Shown here one piece after another: positions 44,136-54,348 of a stretch of 64,000 bases of DNA; position 1 is the first letter of the stretch, and every line of letters begins with the position of its first letter. The notes below the pieces were generated by a model. The model was not told where the DNA came from and made no database searches. It saw only the letters and a list, made by a program, of their open reading frames with translations. The DNA comes from Nostoc commune NIES-4072. GTDB lineage: Bacteria > Cyanobacteriota > Cyanobacteriia > Cyanobacteriales > Nostocaceae. The position numbers and the translations under genes were made by a program. Location: the NCBI RefSeq assembly GCF_003113895.1, contig NZ_BDUD01000001.1:1587821-1651820 (forward strand), read 5' to 3'.

Positions 44136-44630
44136 CTACTTAACTTCTGTAATTTGTAGAGTGTAAGGAAGATACTTGTCTTTTTGGTAGGAACCAACCC
44201 AAACTTCGTAATTTCCAGGCAGCCATTCACCAATAATGCCAGCATTTTTGCCATCAAAATCGTCATTGCACCAAGTACCACCGGGCCCCTTGATAATTAT
44301 GGTGGTGTCTTCAGGACTTTGTACTTGCAGCTTTAGGTAGTCAAATTTACTTGTTAGCGCTAATGTGTGGTCTGGTGTTTCATCAACAAATCCGGTGCAA
44401 GGGCCAGTGGCTGTTTCACTTCTCCCACCTACTTGACTCCCAGATATTGAACCACCACTCATCCCGCGAACTGTCAGGGGATCTGGAGAAAATTGAGGGC
44501 TAATGGTGACATCTCCAAATATCGTTGGCGTTTCCTCAGCATCAACGGTAGCATTTACTGTTGATGTGATGAACAGCATAACTATCATGAACGATAATCT
44601 CATCCCACTATTAAGCGCTTTTTTTGGCAT
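44136..44630 (-). CDS. Secreted protein, possibly a pre-peptidase-like beta domain
   Basis: A 164-residue protein with an N-terminal Sec signal (RLSFMIVMLFITSTVNATV). The mature part is mostly beta strand: FDYLKLQVQSPEDTTIIIKGPGGTWCNDDFDGKNAGIIGEWLPGNYEVWVGSY (quoted in short pieces here: LKLQVQSPEDTTIIIKGP; TWCNDDFDG; GNYEVWVGSYQ). This order of strands, an Asp-rich loop, then a G-x-Y-x-V-x-V-G strand is like bacterial pre-peptidase C-terminal and related secreted beta-sandwich domains. Two cysteines (PCTGF and WCNDD) could form a disulfide. No enzyme motif is visible. Its stop lies in a repeat. Confidence 0.7.
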   Translation of the reverse strand: MPKKALNSGMRLSFMIVMLFITSTVNATVDAEETPTIFGDVTISPQFSPDPLTVRGMSGGSISGSQVGGRSETATGPCTGFVDETPDHTLALTSKFDYLKLQVQSPEDTTIIIKGPGGTWCNDDFDGKNAGIIGEWLPGNYEVWVGSYQKDKYLPYTLQITEVK

Positions 44631-44808
44631 TGTAATTACGTTCGCTTCTAAGTGTTTTTGAAGACATGAATTTTACACACCAAGTTCCCAACGTGAGGAG
44701 AATTGACTACCTATTTTAGCTTTGAAATTGGGGAATCGGGAATGGAGGAAGAATTTTTAGAATCCCTCATTCACCACTCCCAAATGCATCTAAAAATTGT
44801 TGTAATCG

Positions 44809-46281
44809 CTAATTAGCTTCTGTTATTGCCTTACTCAAGCGTGACTTATCTAAACCAATCTGATTTAGTAGTAACCAAGATTGTATAAGGTCAGGGCCAT
44901 GAACATCCCCAGTTAAGGCTGCTCTGAGCGATCGCATTACTAAGCCTTTTTTGACTTTTTGCTCTTTCACCACTTGTTTAATAATATCCTGGGCGGCGGC
45001 TTCTGACAGTTGCGGCTGATTTTCTAAAGCTGTGACAATCCCCTCAAGGACAGCAGTAGAACCTTCTTGCTTCAGTTGTGTACTACCTTCGTCACTAAAT
45101 TCAACTGTGTCAGTAAAAAACAGTTGGCTTTGAGGTACTGCATCTACTAAACGAGTCAAACTCTGGCTAATTAAAGTTACTAGCTGTTCTAACCAGGCGC
45201 GATCTCTGACGAGAAGCCGCTTTGCGTCTACGCGTCCACCATCAAATTTATACCCAGCCGCTTGCCAATAGGGTATGAGTAAATCTGTGAGTTTATCTAC
45301 TGGCGTCTTGTGGATATACTGACTGTTTAACCAATCCAGCTTGTCCCAGTCAAACTTTGCACCTGCTTTATTTACACGCTCAAAACCAAATTCTTTGGCT
45401 GCTTCTTCTAAGGTAAATATTTCTTGCGTCGAGTCTGGTGGCGACCAACCCAGCAATGTCATGTAATTCACTAAGCCTTCAGCAGTAAAGCCCATTTTCT
45501 GAAAGTCAGAAATAGAAGTGACACCATCCCGCTTAGAAAGCTTGCGCCCTTCCATGTTCAAAATCAGGGGCGTGTGGGCAAACTCTGGAATTTTTGCACC
45601 CATTGCTTCATATAGCAGAATTTGCTTGGCGGTGTTAGCAATATGGTCTTCTCCCCGAATGACATGGGTGATTTGCATATCAATGTCATCCACTACAACT
45701 ACAAAGTTGTATAAAGGTTGACCACTACCCTCTTCTGAAGCGCGGGCGATGACCATATCACCACCTAAATCGCTACCTCGCCAAGACATCTTTCCCCTTA
45801 CTAGGTCGTTCCAGACAATTTCTCGCCCATCTTCGATTTTGAAGCGAATCACAGAGGAGCGACCTTCTGCTTCATAAGCGGCGCGTTGTTCTGGCGTAAG
45901 GCTACGGTGACGATTGTCATAGCGAGGAGCTTCGCCTCTAGCTTTTTGGGCTTCTCTAAGAGCTTCTAGTTCTTCAGAAGTAGTATAGCAGCGATAGGCT
46001 AATCCTTGGTCTAGCAGTTTTTGCACTGCTTCTTTATAAAGATCCAGGCGTTGAGATTGGAAAAATGGCCCTTCATCCCAGTTAAGCCCTAGCCAACGCA
46101 ATCCCTCAAGAATATTCTCGGTGTATTCAGGACGCGATCGCTCTAAATCTGTATCTTCTATTCGCAGGATAAATTTTCCGCCGTGGTGGCGGGCAAATAA
46201 CCAGTTAAATACAGCCGTTCTAGCTGTACCAATATGTAAATTTCCGGTTGGACTCGGCGCAATTCTGACTCTGACAGTCAC
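44809..46281 (-). CDS. gltX: Glutamyl-tRNA synthetase
   Basis: Charges tRNA-Glu; in cyanobacteria the product also feeds tetrapyrrole (heme and chlorophyll) synthesis through glutamyl-tRNA reductase. Class I signatures are present: HIGH-like NLHIGTA in [20 protein letters not shown] (near residues 5-20) and KLSKRDG. I chose the GTG at 46281, because [13 protein letters not shown] is the true family N-terminus and GAGAG lies at a normal distance upstream; a longer frame from 46329 adds 16 unrelated residues. The 490-residue length is normal. The tRNA-Asp gene follows upstream on the same strand. Confidence 0.95.
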   Translation of the reverse strand: MTVRVRIAPSPTGNLHIGTARTAVFNWLFARHHGGKFILRIEDTDLERSRPEYTENILEGLRWLGLNWDEGPFFQSQRLDLYKEAVQKLLDQGLAYRCYTTSEELEALREAQKARGEAPRYDNRHRSLTPEQRAAYEAEGRSSVIRFKIEDGREIVWNDLVRGKMSWRGSDLGGDMVIARASEEGSGQPLYNFVVVVDDIDMQITHVIRGEDHIANTAKQILLYEAMGAKIPEFAHTPLILNMEGRKLSKRDGVTSISDFQKMGFTAEGLVNYMTLLGWSPPDSTQEIFTLEEAAKEFGFERVNKAGAKFDWDKLDWLNSQYIHKTPVDKLTDLLIPYWQAAGYKFDGGRVDAKRLLVRDRAWLEQLVTLISQSLTRLVDAVPQSQLFFTDTVEFSDEGSTQLKQEGSTAVLEGIVTALENQPQLSEAAAQDIIKQVVKEQKVKKGLVMRSLRAALTGDVHGPDLIQSWLLLNQIGLDKSRLSKAITEAN

Positions 46282-46419
46282 AGTTAATTCTCTCTTTCGC
46301 AAAGCATGATAAATGTAGCTTATATTCAAACTCTGAATTCTGGGTCAATCCCTTTGGGTAATTCAAAATCCAAAATTACCGGAGTTCAGTTCAGTTATTC
46401 ACTACTCATAAATTTATAA

Positions 46420-46493
46420 CGGGACTGACGGGGCTCGAACCCGCAACTTCCGCCGTGACAGGGCGGTGCTCTAACCAATTGAACTACAGTCCC
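46420..46493 (-). tRNA. tRNA-Asp (anticodon GTC)
   Basis: A 74-base cloverleaf on the minus strand. The acceptor stem GGGACTG pairs with CAGTCCC and the discriminator base is G, as expected for Asp. The anticodon arm CCGCC-CTGTCAC-GGCGG carries GTC, and the T arm contains GGGTTCGAGCCCC. CCA is not encoded, as usual in cyanobacteria. Confidence 0.95.
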
Positions 46494-46603
46494 TTGTTTG
46501 GCAACTTTGCTATTATCACTATTTTTTTTCTACTTGTCAAGTGTTTTGGAGTTAGAAATTAGGAATCCTTTTTGTCCCGTCTTTCCAAGGTGCGGATTTT
46601 TCC

Positions 46604-48139
46604 TCAAATAGAGCCTGATAATACAACCTGTGGCTGTGATTCCAGATGCTGCAATATGCGAGATTGCATTTGTTTATACTGCTGCTTTAATAGCTGTTTA
46701 CTCAACTGGGGTTGAGAAGCTGGTGGTAGACTGTGAATTTGTTGCGCCCAGTTCTTCAACATTTGTCGCTGAGTTGGCTCGATTCGACTGCTGAGAACGT
46801 TAGTGCAAGAATGTGGTGCTTCCAGAGTAAAGAAAATCAAAGGATAGTGTTCATTTTCAGCCAGCAAACTTACCAACCTAAGATTTTGGGGATTTTGCAT
46901 ATCTAAGTAGCAAGGTAGCCACTTAGGAGCCAATTGCCGATTGTATAGTACAGTCACCCACAACAGCATTGGGTGAGGGGATGTCATAAAGATAAAGTGA
47001 TTGTAACGGGTAGAAAGGGCATAGTTTTTGATTTCTTTTTTAGGCAACATCAACCATAGGGCTGTCATAGATCCCTGTGCGGTGTCTATAAGCTGGGGAA
47101 AAACAATTTCTTGAATTGGTTTATTTTGAGGCCACAAAAGTTTATGACAGCTTTGTTCTACTGTGATTGGTAAACCTGAATCTAAAGGACGGCTAAGGAT
47201 GGAACTAGAGGGTATTGTAGGTATACTGGGACAATTAGACTCTTCTAAACTGTTTAAGACTTGCAAAATTTGAGCGATATTTTGAGGGCGATCGCAAGAT
47301 TTTTTTGCAAGACAAGACATGATTAAATTATTTAGTTTTTCTGGTATTTTCAGAGTAGGTTGAACATCTGCGATCGCTTTTGGTTGCTCAAAGTGATGTG
47401 CTTTATACCAAGCACCAAAGTAATCAGTTTCTGGTTGCCAAGGTTTTTTGCCTGTGAGCATTTCAAACATCATCACACCCAGGCTATAAATATCAGAGCG
47501 ACTATCTAATTTTTCTCCATCTAGGTGTTCTGGTGAACAGTAGGGTAAAGTGCCATTAAATCCTCTGCTTGTACTAGCTGTTGATGATGCATAATTTAAA
47601 AATCTGGCAATACCAAAATCGAGAATTTTAACTAACTGTCCCAATATAGGATCGGGAATAACTAATATATTGGCAGGCTTGATATCTCTATGAACTAATG
47701 GACAAATTTTGCCATCAATGTTAATGCCTTGATGGGCGCACTGTAAGCCCAAACAAATTTGGCGGGAGAGAGTCAAAAACATAGGCAGTGGAAGCGGAAT
47801 TAAATCCTTTAAACTCTTACCACATAAATATTCCATGACGTAATATGGTTTTCCTTTCTCATTTACACCATAATCATACGCCCGGACTATATGTAAACTA
47901 TTTTGACTCAAAGCTGCACTCATTAAAGCTTCACGAGCAAAGTCTTGTTGCATTTTGTTATCTACAACAGTTTGAGTCAAAAACTTGATAGCAACTGGTG
48001 TGCCTCCTAACAAAATATCATTTGCTAAAAAAACTTCACCCATGCCACCGCTACCAATTAATTGCTTGATTTGATAACGATTGGCAAGCAAGCCCGTACT
48101 ACTTGGAGATGTAAATAAGCTCTTATTCACTTTATTCAT
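46604..48139 (-). CDS. Ser/Thr protein kinase with conserved C-terminal domain, copy A
   Basis: A 511-residue soluble PknB-type kinase. All catalytic features are intact: glycine loop GSGGMGEV, ATP-binding Lys in VAIKFL, catalytic loop VHRDIKPANI near residue 150, DFGIAR, and YCSPEHLDGEKLDSRSDIYSLG. After residue ~305 a linker leads to a ~190-residue domain shared with the neighbouring kinase: LLWPQNKPIQEIVFPQL, ALWLMLPKKEI, MLLWVTVLYNRQ, KWLPCYLDM and a PLIFFTLEAPHSC strand. No membrane segment follows the kinase domain. The shared tail may sense a ligand or recruit targets; it matches no domain I know. It is the second gene of a pair. Confidence 0.88.
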   Translation of the reverse strand: MNKVNKSLFTSPSSTGLLANRYQIKQLIGSGGMGEVFLANDILLGGTPVAIKFLTQTVVDNKMQQDFAREALMSAALSQNSLHIVRAYDYGVNEKGKPYYVMEYLCGKSLKDLIPLPLPMFLTLSRQICLGLQCAHQGINIDGKICPLVHRDIKPANILVIPDPILGQLVKILDFGIARFLNYASSTASTSRGFNGTLPYCSPEHLDGEKLDSRSDIYSLGVMMFEMLTGKKPWQPETDYFGAWYKAHHFEQPKAIADVQPTLKIPEKLNNLIMSCLAKKSCDRPQNIAQILQVLNSLEESNCPSIPTIPSSSILSRPLDSGLPITVEQSCHKLLWPQNKPIQEIVFPQLIDTAQGSMTALWLMLPKKEIKNYALSTRYNHFIFMTSPHPMLLWVTVLYNRQLAPKWLPCYLDMQNPQNLRLVSLLAENEHYPLIFFTLEAPHSCTNVLSSRIEPTQRQMLKNWAQQIHSLPPASQPQLSKQLLKQQYKQMQSRILQHLESQPQVVLSGSI

Positions 48140-48231
48140 CTCTGTTGCTGAGTCTATTTAAAGTTAGCAATACACGCATAAAAATATCATTAGGTAATGG
48201 GAGCAAGTCTTTATATTTTGATAGCAGACTT

Positions 48232-49869
48232 TCAATGACGTGATAAAAGCTTTAAAAACATCTCCAAAAATTTATCCATCCAGCTTTTTAAGCCTTCTGT
48301 CTCAGATTTTTGATCTGCGGTTAACTTTTGTAAAATGTTTAATTTCAGCTTTTCATAATCTGCTTTTAGAAGATTTTTGGCTTGATTAGACATAATTAAT
48401 TCATTTGAATGTTGACTCATGTCTAAACAATCTATAAGTTGTTGACGCTGGTTACCAGTAAGGCTTAAAGTTGTTACATGAGAGCAACGAGTTGGATCTT
48501 CTATGGCAAAAAATAGTAGATGATAGTAACCTACTTCCGCTAAAGTACGTGCTATATTCTGACCTTTATTATCTTTCAAATCCAGAAAATAAGGTAGCCA
48601 CTTAGTCATAGAAGGTTGGGTATCATATAGTACGGTTACCCACAATAGCATCGGGTAAACATTTATTTTACTAATAAATTCAGTACCATGTATTTTATCC
48701 AAAAATTTTGTAATTTCTTGTTTGGGTAACATTGCCCAAAAAGTTGGTATAGCTCTTTCAGTTGTTTGTAGTAAATGGGGAAATCCTATTGGCGCAACTG
48801 GTTTATTTTTAGGCCAATTCTTCTGCAAACACTCTTTTTCTGATAATAAAGTTGAAGGTACTAATTGAACCGGAAATGAAAGTTTAATAATATCACTACT
48901 GTTGCTAGTAATACCATCATTAATCTGAACGTTAACTCTTTCTAAATTTTCTAATATTTGGTTGACATTTTGAGGGCGATCGCTTACATCTTTAGCTAAA
49001 CAACTCATCACTATTTTTTCTAACACCTGCGGGATTTTGACTTGCGGATTCACTTCCTCAAGAGTAGGTGGCATTTGAAAGCGATGCGCTTGATACCAAG
49101 TACCAAAGGAGTTACTTTTTGTCTGAATCTGAAATGGATGCTTTCCTGTCAGCATTTCAAACATTAGTACTCCCAAACTGTAAATATCAGAGCGAACATC
49201 TAGTAATTTTCGCCCTTCCATGTGTTCGGGAGAACAGTAAGGTAAACTGCCAATAAAAGAATCTGTTAGAGTCATTCCACTTCGCTCTGTTAAAAACTTG
49301 GCAATACCAAAATCTAGTATTTTAATAATTTCTCCTTGTTTACTATCTTCAGTAATGAAGATATTTTCTGGTTTAATATCTCTATGAACAATAGGATAAA
49401 TCTCTCCTTTGAGGCTAATACCTTGGTGGGCACATTGTAAGCCTAAACAAATTTGATTACAAATCTCTAAAAATTTAGATATTGTTAAAGGCTGAATTTT
49501 AAGAATTTGTTTAAGATTTTTTCCTTGCAGGAATTCCATTACATAAAACGGAGTTTTATCTTCAGTAATGCCATAGCTTAATATGCGAACAATATGTTTA
49601 CTTTTGCGTCCCAATTGAGCGCCGATAAAAATCTCTCTAGCAAAGCGTTGGGACATGTGCTGGTTCGCCAAACTCAGTGATAAAATTTTGACTGCGATCG
49701 GCATTCCACCTTTAGCAGTATCTTCTGCTAAATAAACTCTACCCATGCCACCTTTGCCAATCAAATCTCTGATTAAATAGCGATTATTTAAAAATTGTCC
49801 AATATAATTGTCTAATTCTACTTTTTGCCCTACCATATTCTCAATTTTGTTTGGTGACATAAAAATCAT
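48232..49869 (-). CDS. Ser/Thr protein kinase with conserved C-terminal domain, copy B
   Basis: A 545-residue paralogue of copy A. Kinase motifs are complete: GKGGMGRV, Lys in IAVKIL, VHRDIKPENI near residue 158, DFGIAK and SRSDIYSLG-like DVRSDIYSLG. The C-terminal domain aligns with copy A through KNWPKNKPVAPIGFPHL, TFWAMLPKQEI, PMLLWVTVLYDTQ, KWLPYFLDLKD and HLLFFAIEDPTRCS. The last 40 residues are more basic and end LEMFLKLLSRH, possibly a short amphipathic anchor. It precedes copy A by 92 bases on the same strand, so the pair looks like an operon formed by duplication. Neither has a membrane helix between the domains. Confidence 0.88.
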   Translation of the reverse strand: MIFMSPNKIENMVGQKVELDNYIGQFLNNRYLIRDLIGKGGMGRVYLAEDTAKGGMPIAVKILSLSLANQHMSQRFAREIFIGAQLGRKSKHIVRILSYGITEDKTPFYVMEFLQGKNLKQILKIQPLTISKFLEICNQICLGLQCAHQGISLKGEIYPIVHRDIKPENIFITEDSKQGEIIKILDFGIAKFLTERSGMTLTDSFIGSLPYCSPEHMEGRKLLDVRSDIYSLGVLMFEMLTGKHPFQIQTKSNSFGTWYQAHRFQMPPTLEEVNPQVKIPQVLEKIVMSCLAKDVSDRPQNVNQILENLERVNVQINDGITSNSSDIIKLSFPVQLVPSTLLSEKECLQKNWPKNKPVAPIGFPHLLQTTERAIPTFWAMLPKQEITKFLDKIHGTEFISKINVYPMLLWVTVLYDTQPSMTKWLPYFLDLKDNKGQNIARTLAEVGYYHLLFFAIEDPTRCSHVTTLSLTGNQRQQLIDCLDMSQHSNELIMSNQAKNLLKADYEKLKLNILQKLTADQKSETEGLKSWMDKFLEMFLKLLSRH

Positions 49870-50146
49870 TTATGAAAAATATTGTTGGCAAAGTACTTTA
49901 ATATGTTTTAGCTAATTATTAAATTTAAATTTAGAAAATATCATAATTTGTAGAAAAATAATCAGATCCTATAATCCTGATTAATTTCTCGGAAAAATCT
50001 CCTAGATATTGTGTAACATATCTATTAAGCAATACGGTTGAGAAATTACACGGAAACTACAAATAAGCTAGATAAAGCTGGCTAGTAGATTCCGTGAATA
50101 CACAGGAAAAAGTAAATGGTATTAAAACTCTGATGCCTCTGTATGG

Positions 50147-51331
50147 CTAAGGGTTGAGATTCGGGAGTAAACGGCGTAATAATCTGATTAGTGGTGTTTC
50201 AATTTTAATTTTAAAGGCTAGTATCTGGGTGCGTTGCAGGAAGTTAAAATTGTTATCACTGATGAGAATTAATGATTGCTGACCATCAGGTAACTTAGGG
50301 CCAAGAGTTAAGCCTTCAATGTTGTCTAGCAGTACATCTAGGGTTCTCAAATCTAACAGAAGTTTTTTCTGAACTGGTTTAATATTCTTAGAGTCAACTG
50401 CTAAAAGACTATTTATTTGATGAATATCATCAGAGCCTTCTAAAGAAACCTGAAACAGGGAAATAGCAAATCCTAAACCAGTAAAAGACCGCTCTAAACT
50501 TAGGAAGTGTCCTTGATTATCTAGAGCAAGTAAATCAGGTAATCCACTAGCGAATTTGCCAGTCACATTCAAAAAGGGAGAAACTGATTCTGTTTGGTAA
50601 AGAAATTCTTTTTCTGGCTGGTTGTTGAGCAAGTTGTATTGCAAAATCCGACAAGGAGTACCGATGTTAGCTTTTGCTGCGATACCATCTTGAATTAGAG
50701 CGTTTTCCGTAGCTGTGAATAAATGCTTTTTATCAGGTGTTATGGTAAGGCTTTCAAAAGCCAAATTGTTGCGGATACCTTGGTTACCACTTTTATTAGG
50801 CAAAAATTTGTTTGGTATGGGAAGTGTGGCAATTTCTCTACCAGAAGATAATGAGAACTCTTTAATAAAAGGATTAATTAATTTTGCAGCATCACCTTCA
50901 GAAGAAATAAATACAGTTGCTTTATTAGTTAAGGCAATACCTTCTGTATCAGTTTCACCAGAGCGAAATGTTTGACCATTTTCATTTAATAATGTGGTAA
51001 CGCTGACAGGAATAACTTTACCATTTTGTAAAAAACCCTTGCTTAAGTCGATTTTCAGGGTGTAGAAACGGGCATTAGCTTTTTGTCCACGGTCATCAGA
51101 AATAGCATAATAAAGGTTGTTTTTGGCATTATATGTAATTCCAGATAAACCTCCAATTTCAGTTTTTTGTAAGGTTAAACTTTTTGCTAAATTAGCTTCT
51201 CCGATAAACTCTATGCTACTTATCTCAACAGCATTTATAGGTAAAAAACTTAATAAAAGGACGATAATTATAATTGGAATAAAGAAGTAAATAATTCTTG
51301 GAAATTTGAAAATATTTTTAATTAGCTGCAT
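50147..51331 (-). CDS. Phytase-like esterase-family secreted protein
   Basis: A 394-residue exported protein. The N-terminus has a long hydrophobic segment (IIYFFIPIIIIVLLLSFLPINAV), a signal or anchor. The body fits the esterase-like/phytase family: GGLSGITYNAKNNLYYAISDDRG near the start, GETDTEGIALT, AFESLTITPDKKHLFTATEN, and NIEGLTLGPKLPDGQQSLILISDNNF (in parts) at the end. The repeated G-[LI]-[ST]-[GE]-[IL] and SDD/SDN strands are characteristic of this six-bladed propeller group. The substrate is unknown; phosphate monoesters are possible. It stands alone. Confidence 0.85.
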   Translation of the reverse strand: MQLIKNIFKFPRIIYFFIPIIIIVLLLSFLPINAVEISSIEFIGEANLAKSLTLQKTEIGGLSGITYNAKNNLYYAISDDRGQKANARFYTLKIDLSKGFLQNGKVIPVSVTTLLNENGQTFRSGETDTEGIALTNKATVFISSEGDAAKLINPFIKEFSLSSGREIATLPIPNKFLPNKSGNQGIRNNLAFESLTITPDKKHLFTATENALIQDGIAAKANIGTPCRILQYNLLNNQPEKEFLYQTESVSPFLNVTGKFASGLPDLLALDNQGHFLSLERSFTGLGFAISLFQVSLEGSDDIHQINSLLAVDSKNIKPVQKKLLLDLRTLDVLLDNIEGLTLGPKLPDGQQSLILISDNNFNFLQRTQILAFKIKIETPLIRLLRRLLPNLNP

Positions 51332-51452
51332 ATATTTTTTGTTAAAGTGGAAAAATTATAAATAAGATATCACGCTAAAAGAAGCGGGGTTCACATTTGT
51401 ACACCGCTAAAAATAACATGTATTATAAGCAACTTAAAAGCTTTAAAATTAC

Positions 51453-52916
51453 TTAAGCTAGACGCAAACCATATTCATCCTGAAAAAAGTTTACCAGCCA
51501 GTTTTTCACTCTGAGAGTAGCGCGACAGTCATCTTCGTTGTAGCTTTGGATAATTTCTAGTAAGGTGCGATCGCCTGTTTCTAGCCACTGATCATACCAG
51601 TAAATACATTTAGCGCCACTAGCTTCTTTTTCCCGCCACTCGAATCCTAACCAACGAGCGATCGCTTTCAGGGCATAACTTTCTACAGGTAATGCTACAC
51701 TTTGCGTTAATTGTTCATATACATCCACAAATCGATTCAGTACAGGACGCACTAAGGAGGAAGGAGTGTTGTAAAGCCTTGCCAACCGTTTAACTGTATC
51801 AAACTCGTAGACACAAAAATGGTAAATTGGCGCTTCGGGATATTGCCAAACCAAATCCAAAAATTGCTGCCAAACTAATTCTTCGTCTTCTGGTTTGTCT
51901 GCTAAAAACGAATAAAACTGTTCTGTATTGGCAAGTCTATCAACGACTAAAACCCCTAAAAGATAATTTAAATCTAAGTCTGGCTGTGCCTCAATATCAA
52001 AGTAAAGCTCTATAGGTGCTGTAAATGTAATATCTTTTATTGGTAATGGATAAGGTAATATTAATGGTCGTTTTTCCAGTGAAGATTGAGCTTGCACTAT
52101 GAGTTTGGGCGCTACTTCCTTGTCAAAACCAAGCAAGTTTTCTAAGGCGCTGGGACTAGTGTTAGCAAGAGATTCTAGCGTGGTAATGGCTACGTCTTGG
52201 AGTTGAGTGTAGCGAAGAGGTGTTACACCTGGTAATAATGAGAGATGTTTTTCAGATTGAGCGATCGCATAACATTGACTATACCAATGGCAAAGATTGC
52301 ACTTTTGCCGAGAAATAAACACCTCTGGCGAATTTGGTAACTCTAAAACTTGAATCAACTCCTCCAGAATCTGCTGCATCCGTGGTGTCCATTTGAGCAA
52401 ATCCACAGGATAATTTCTCTCTTTGGTACGCAATATCAGCCAAGCTGTTTCTGGTGCTAAGTCCTGTATTGTTGCCAATACCTGGGCGTGAAATGCAGCA
52501 ACAACTTGATATTCTTGCTTAGGACGCTTACCCAGTTCAATACTAGCCGGAACATACATCCAATCTCCAAAGCAAGATTTTCCTGGCCGTTTGACGAGTA
52601 AATCTGGACGACTTAGCAGAGTGTATCCTTCAGAATAATTTGCTAACAATACTCCCTTATAGATGTACTCAACTCCACGCTGCATCAATTCTAGAGTAGC
52701 TGCCTCTGCTGCTTCCCAGTTTCCATAAGAAGAATAATCTGGTTGGTGATAAGTCACCTTTGCCAAAGCACTCAGCTGATGAGCAATTTTGTCCTGTTGT
52801 AGTTTCCGCAGCAACTCATTGGGAGCATCACGCTGACTTTTGTCACCGTGGATATCTAGAAAAGTCCGACGTTTACAGCGTTGGTATTGCAGTAGGAGTT
52901 CAGCATTAATTAGCAT
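51453..52916 (-). CDS. TM0106-type RecB-like nuclease with Fe-S and RNase H-like parts
   Basis: A 487-residue protein of the TM0106 group. The N-terminal part has the RecB/Cas4-like nuclease layout: YQRCKRRTFLD, a TLLSRPDLLVKRPG strand with the Asp and nearby ASIELGKRPK as the E-x-K, then QYQVVAAFHAQVL. Cysteines in CNLCHWYSQC, with the early CKRRTFLD Cys, form the four-cysteine set of an iron-sulfur cluster. The C-terminal part (IELYFDIEAQPDLD..., YHFCVYEFDTVKRLARL, SYNEDDCRATLRV) is an RNase H-like 3'-5' exonuclease with the DEDD acids. Its role in DNA repair or processing is unproven. Confidence 0.85.
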   Translation of the reverse strand: MLINAELLLQYQRCKRRTFLDIHGDKSQRDAPNELLRKLQQDKIAHQLSALAKVTYHQPDYSSYGNWEAAEAATLELMQRGVEYIYKGVLLANYSEGYTLLSRPDLLVKRPGKSCFGDWMYVPASIELGKRPKQEYQVVAAFHAQVLATIQDLAPETAWLILRTKERNYPVDLLKWTPRMQQILEELIQVLELPNSPEVFISRQKCNLCHWYSQCYAIAQSEKHLSLLPGVTPLRYTQLQDVAITTLESLANTSPSALENLLGFDKEVAPKLIVQAQSSLEKRPLILPYPLPIKDITFTAPIELYFDIEAQPDLDLNYLLGVLVVDRLANTEQFYSFLADKPEDEELVWQQFLDLVWQYPEAPIYHFCVYEFDTVKRLARLYNTPSSLVRPVLNRFVDVYEQLTQSVALPVESYALKAIARWLGFEWREKEASGAKCIYWYDQWLETGDRTLLEIIQSYNEDDCRATLRVKNWLVNFFQDEYGLRLA

Positions 52917-53083
52917 TCTTTTAAGTTAACAAGAATTAGTACAGTCTGGGAGTCACTCAGACAATTAATGATGGAGTGGGAGAATGGAGGAGATGAGGGG
53001 GATGAGGGGGATGAGTAAAAAATAACTAACGATCAATGACTTTTGACTAATCCAAAATCTACAATCTAAAATCTAAAATTGGT

Positions 53084-54277
53084 ATGACCAGTACTTCTGC
53101 TACACAGACCAGGTTGCATAGCCATCGAGAGCAATTTCCGGCTTTAGGGAATAAGACTTATTTCAATTATGGGGGACAAGGCCCGATGCCCCAAAGGGCA
53201 ATGGATACGATCGCTCAAACTCAAGCTTATGTTCAGCAAATAGGCCCCTTTGGTAATGAAGCATATCGCTGGATAGCCCCCCAGACTCAAGCTGCTAGAG
53301 TTGCGATCGCTTCAGAGTTACATGCACCAAGCGAAACAATTACTCTGACGCAGAATGTCACTGTTGGCTGTAATATCGCTATATGGGGCATCGAGTGGCG
53401 TGCTGGCGACCATATACTACTTTCAGACTGCGAACATCCAGGCGTAATTGCCACAACACAGGAAATTGCGCGAAGATTTGCGGTGGAAGTTACTACCTGT
53501 CCTCTCAAGGCAACTTTAAATGAAGGCGATCCTGTAAAAGTCATTGCCCAGCACTTGCGCCCTAATACCCGTCTTGTAATATTAAGTCATGTTTTCTGGA
53601 ATACTGGTCAAGTTTTACCTCTTGATAAAATTGCCGAAGTATGTAGAAATAATCATTCTTTTTTACTGATAGATGCTGCCCAATCTGCTGGTTTGTTGCC
53701 TTTAAACTTGACAGAATTGGGTGTAGATTTTTATGCTTTCACTGGTCATAAATGGTTATGTGGCCCTGCGGGTGCTGGTGGCTTGTATGTCCGACCAGAA
53801 GCACGAGAAAGCTTGAAACCTACCTTTATTGGTTTGAATGGCATTGTTGTGGATAGTCAATCTCAGCCTGTGGATTGGCTTCCAGATGGGCGACGATATG
53901 AAGTGTCTACACTAGCTTATCCGTTGTATGTTGGGTTACGAGAGGCGATCGCAATTCATCAGCAATGGGGAACATCACAGGAACGTTACGAGCAAATTTG
54001 TCAAAACAGTGAGTATCTTTGGCGGCGCTTAGTAGAATTACCCGATGTTAAATGTTTACGAACTTCTCCGCCTGAAAGCGGTATCGTCTCGTTTCAACTG
54101 CTAAATAATCAGCCCCAGCCTCATCTCAAGTTGGTGCAATTTTTAGACTCACAAAGAATATTAACTCGGACAATTGCCGATCCTAGCTGTATACGCGTCA
54201 CTCTCCATTACCTGACTTTAGAATCGGAAATCGACCAATTGGTTGAAGCAATTCAAAGCTTTTGCAAAAATAGTTAG
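53084..54277 (+). CDS. L-cyst(e)ine C-S lyase (C-DES-like), PLP-dependent
   Basis: A 397-residue class V aminotransferase-fold enzyme. It resembles Synechocystis C-DES, a cystine lyase that releases persulfide sulfur for iron-sulfur assembly in vitro: the opening REQFPALGNKTYFNYGGQGPMPQ, LLIDAAQSAGLLPL, and the PLP-lysine motif FTGHKWLCGPAGAGG near residue 224. It lacks the mobile Cys loop that typical cysteine desulfurases (NifS/IscS) use. The tail SCIRVTLHYLTLESEIDQL is also alike. Comparison is from memory of the C-DES sequence. No Suf or Isc genes are nearby. Confidence 0.85.
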   Translation: MTSTSATQTRLHSHREQFPALGNKTYFNYGGQGPMPQRAMDTIAQTQAYVQQIGPFGNEAYRWIAPQTQAARVAIASELHAPSETITLTQNVTVGCNIAIWGIEWRAGDHILLSDCEHPGVIATTQEIARRFAVEVTTCPLKATLNEGDPVKVIAQHLRPNTRLVILSHVFWNTGQVLPLDKIAEVCRNNHSFLLIDAAQSAGLLPLNLTELGVDFYAFTGHKWLCGPAGAGGLYVRPEARESLKPTFIGLNGIVVDSQSQPVDWLPDGRRYEVSTLAYPLYVGLREAIAIHQQWGTSQERYEQICQNSEYLWRRLVELPDVKCLRTSPPESGIVSFQLLNNQPQPHLKLVQFLDSQRILTRTIADPSCIRVTLHYLTLESEIDQLVEAIQSFCKNS

Positions 54278-54312
54278 TCATTATTCATTAGGAGTTAAAG
54301 TCATAATTCCTA

Positions 54313-54340
54313 ATGACAAATGACAAATGACAAATGACAA
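54313..54340. repeat. ATGACAA heptamers at the glycosyltransferase start
   Basis: Four exact copies of ATGACAA end at the glycosyltransferase gene. Each unit offers an ATG, and the last one (54334) is in frame with the gene. Confidence 0.85.
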
Positions 54341-54348
54341 ACATAAAA

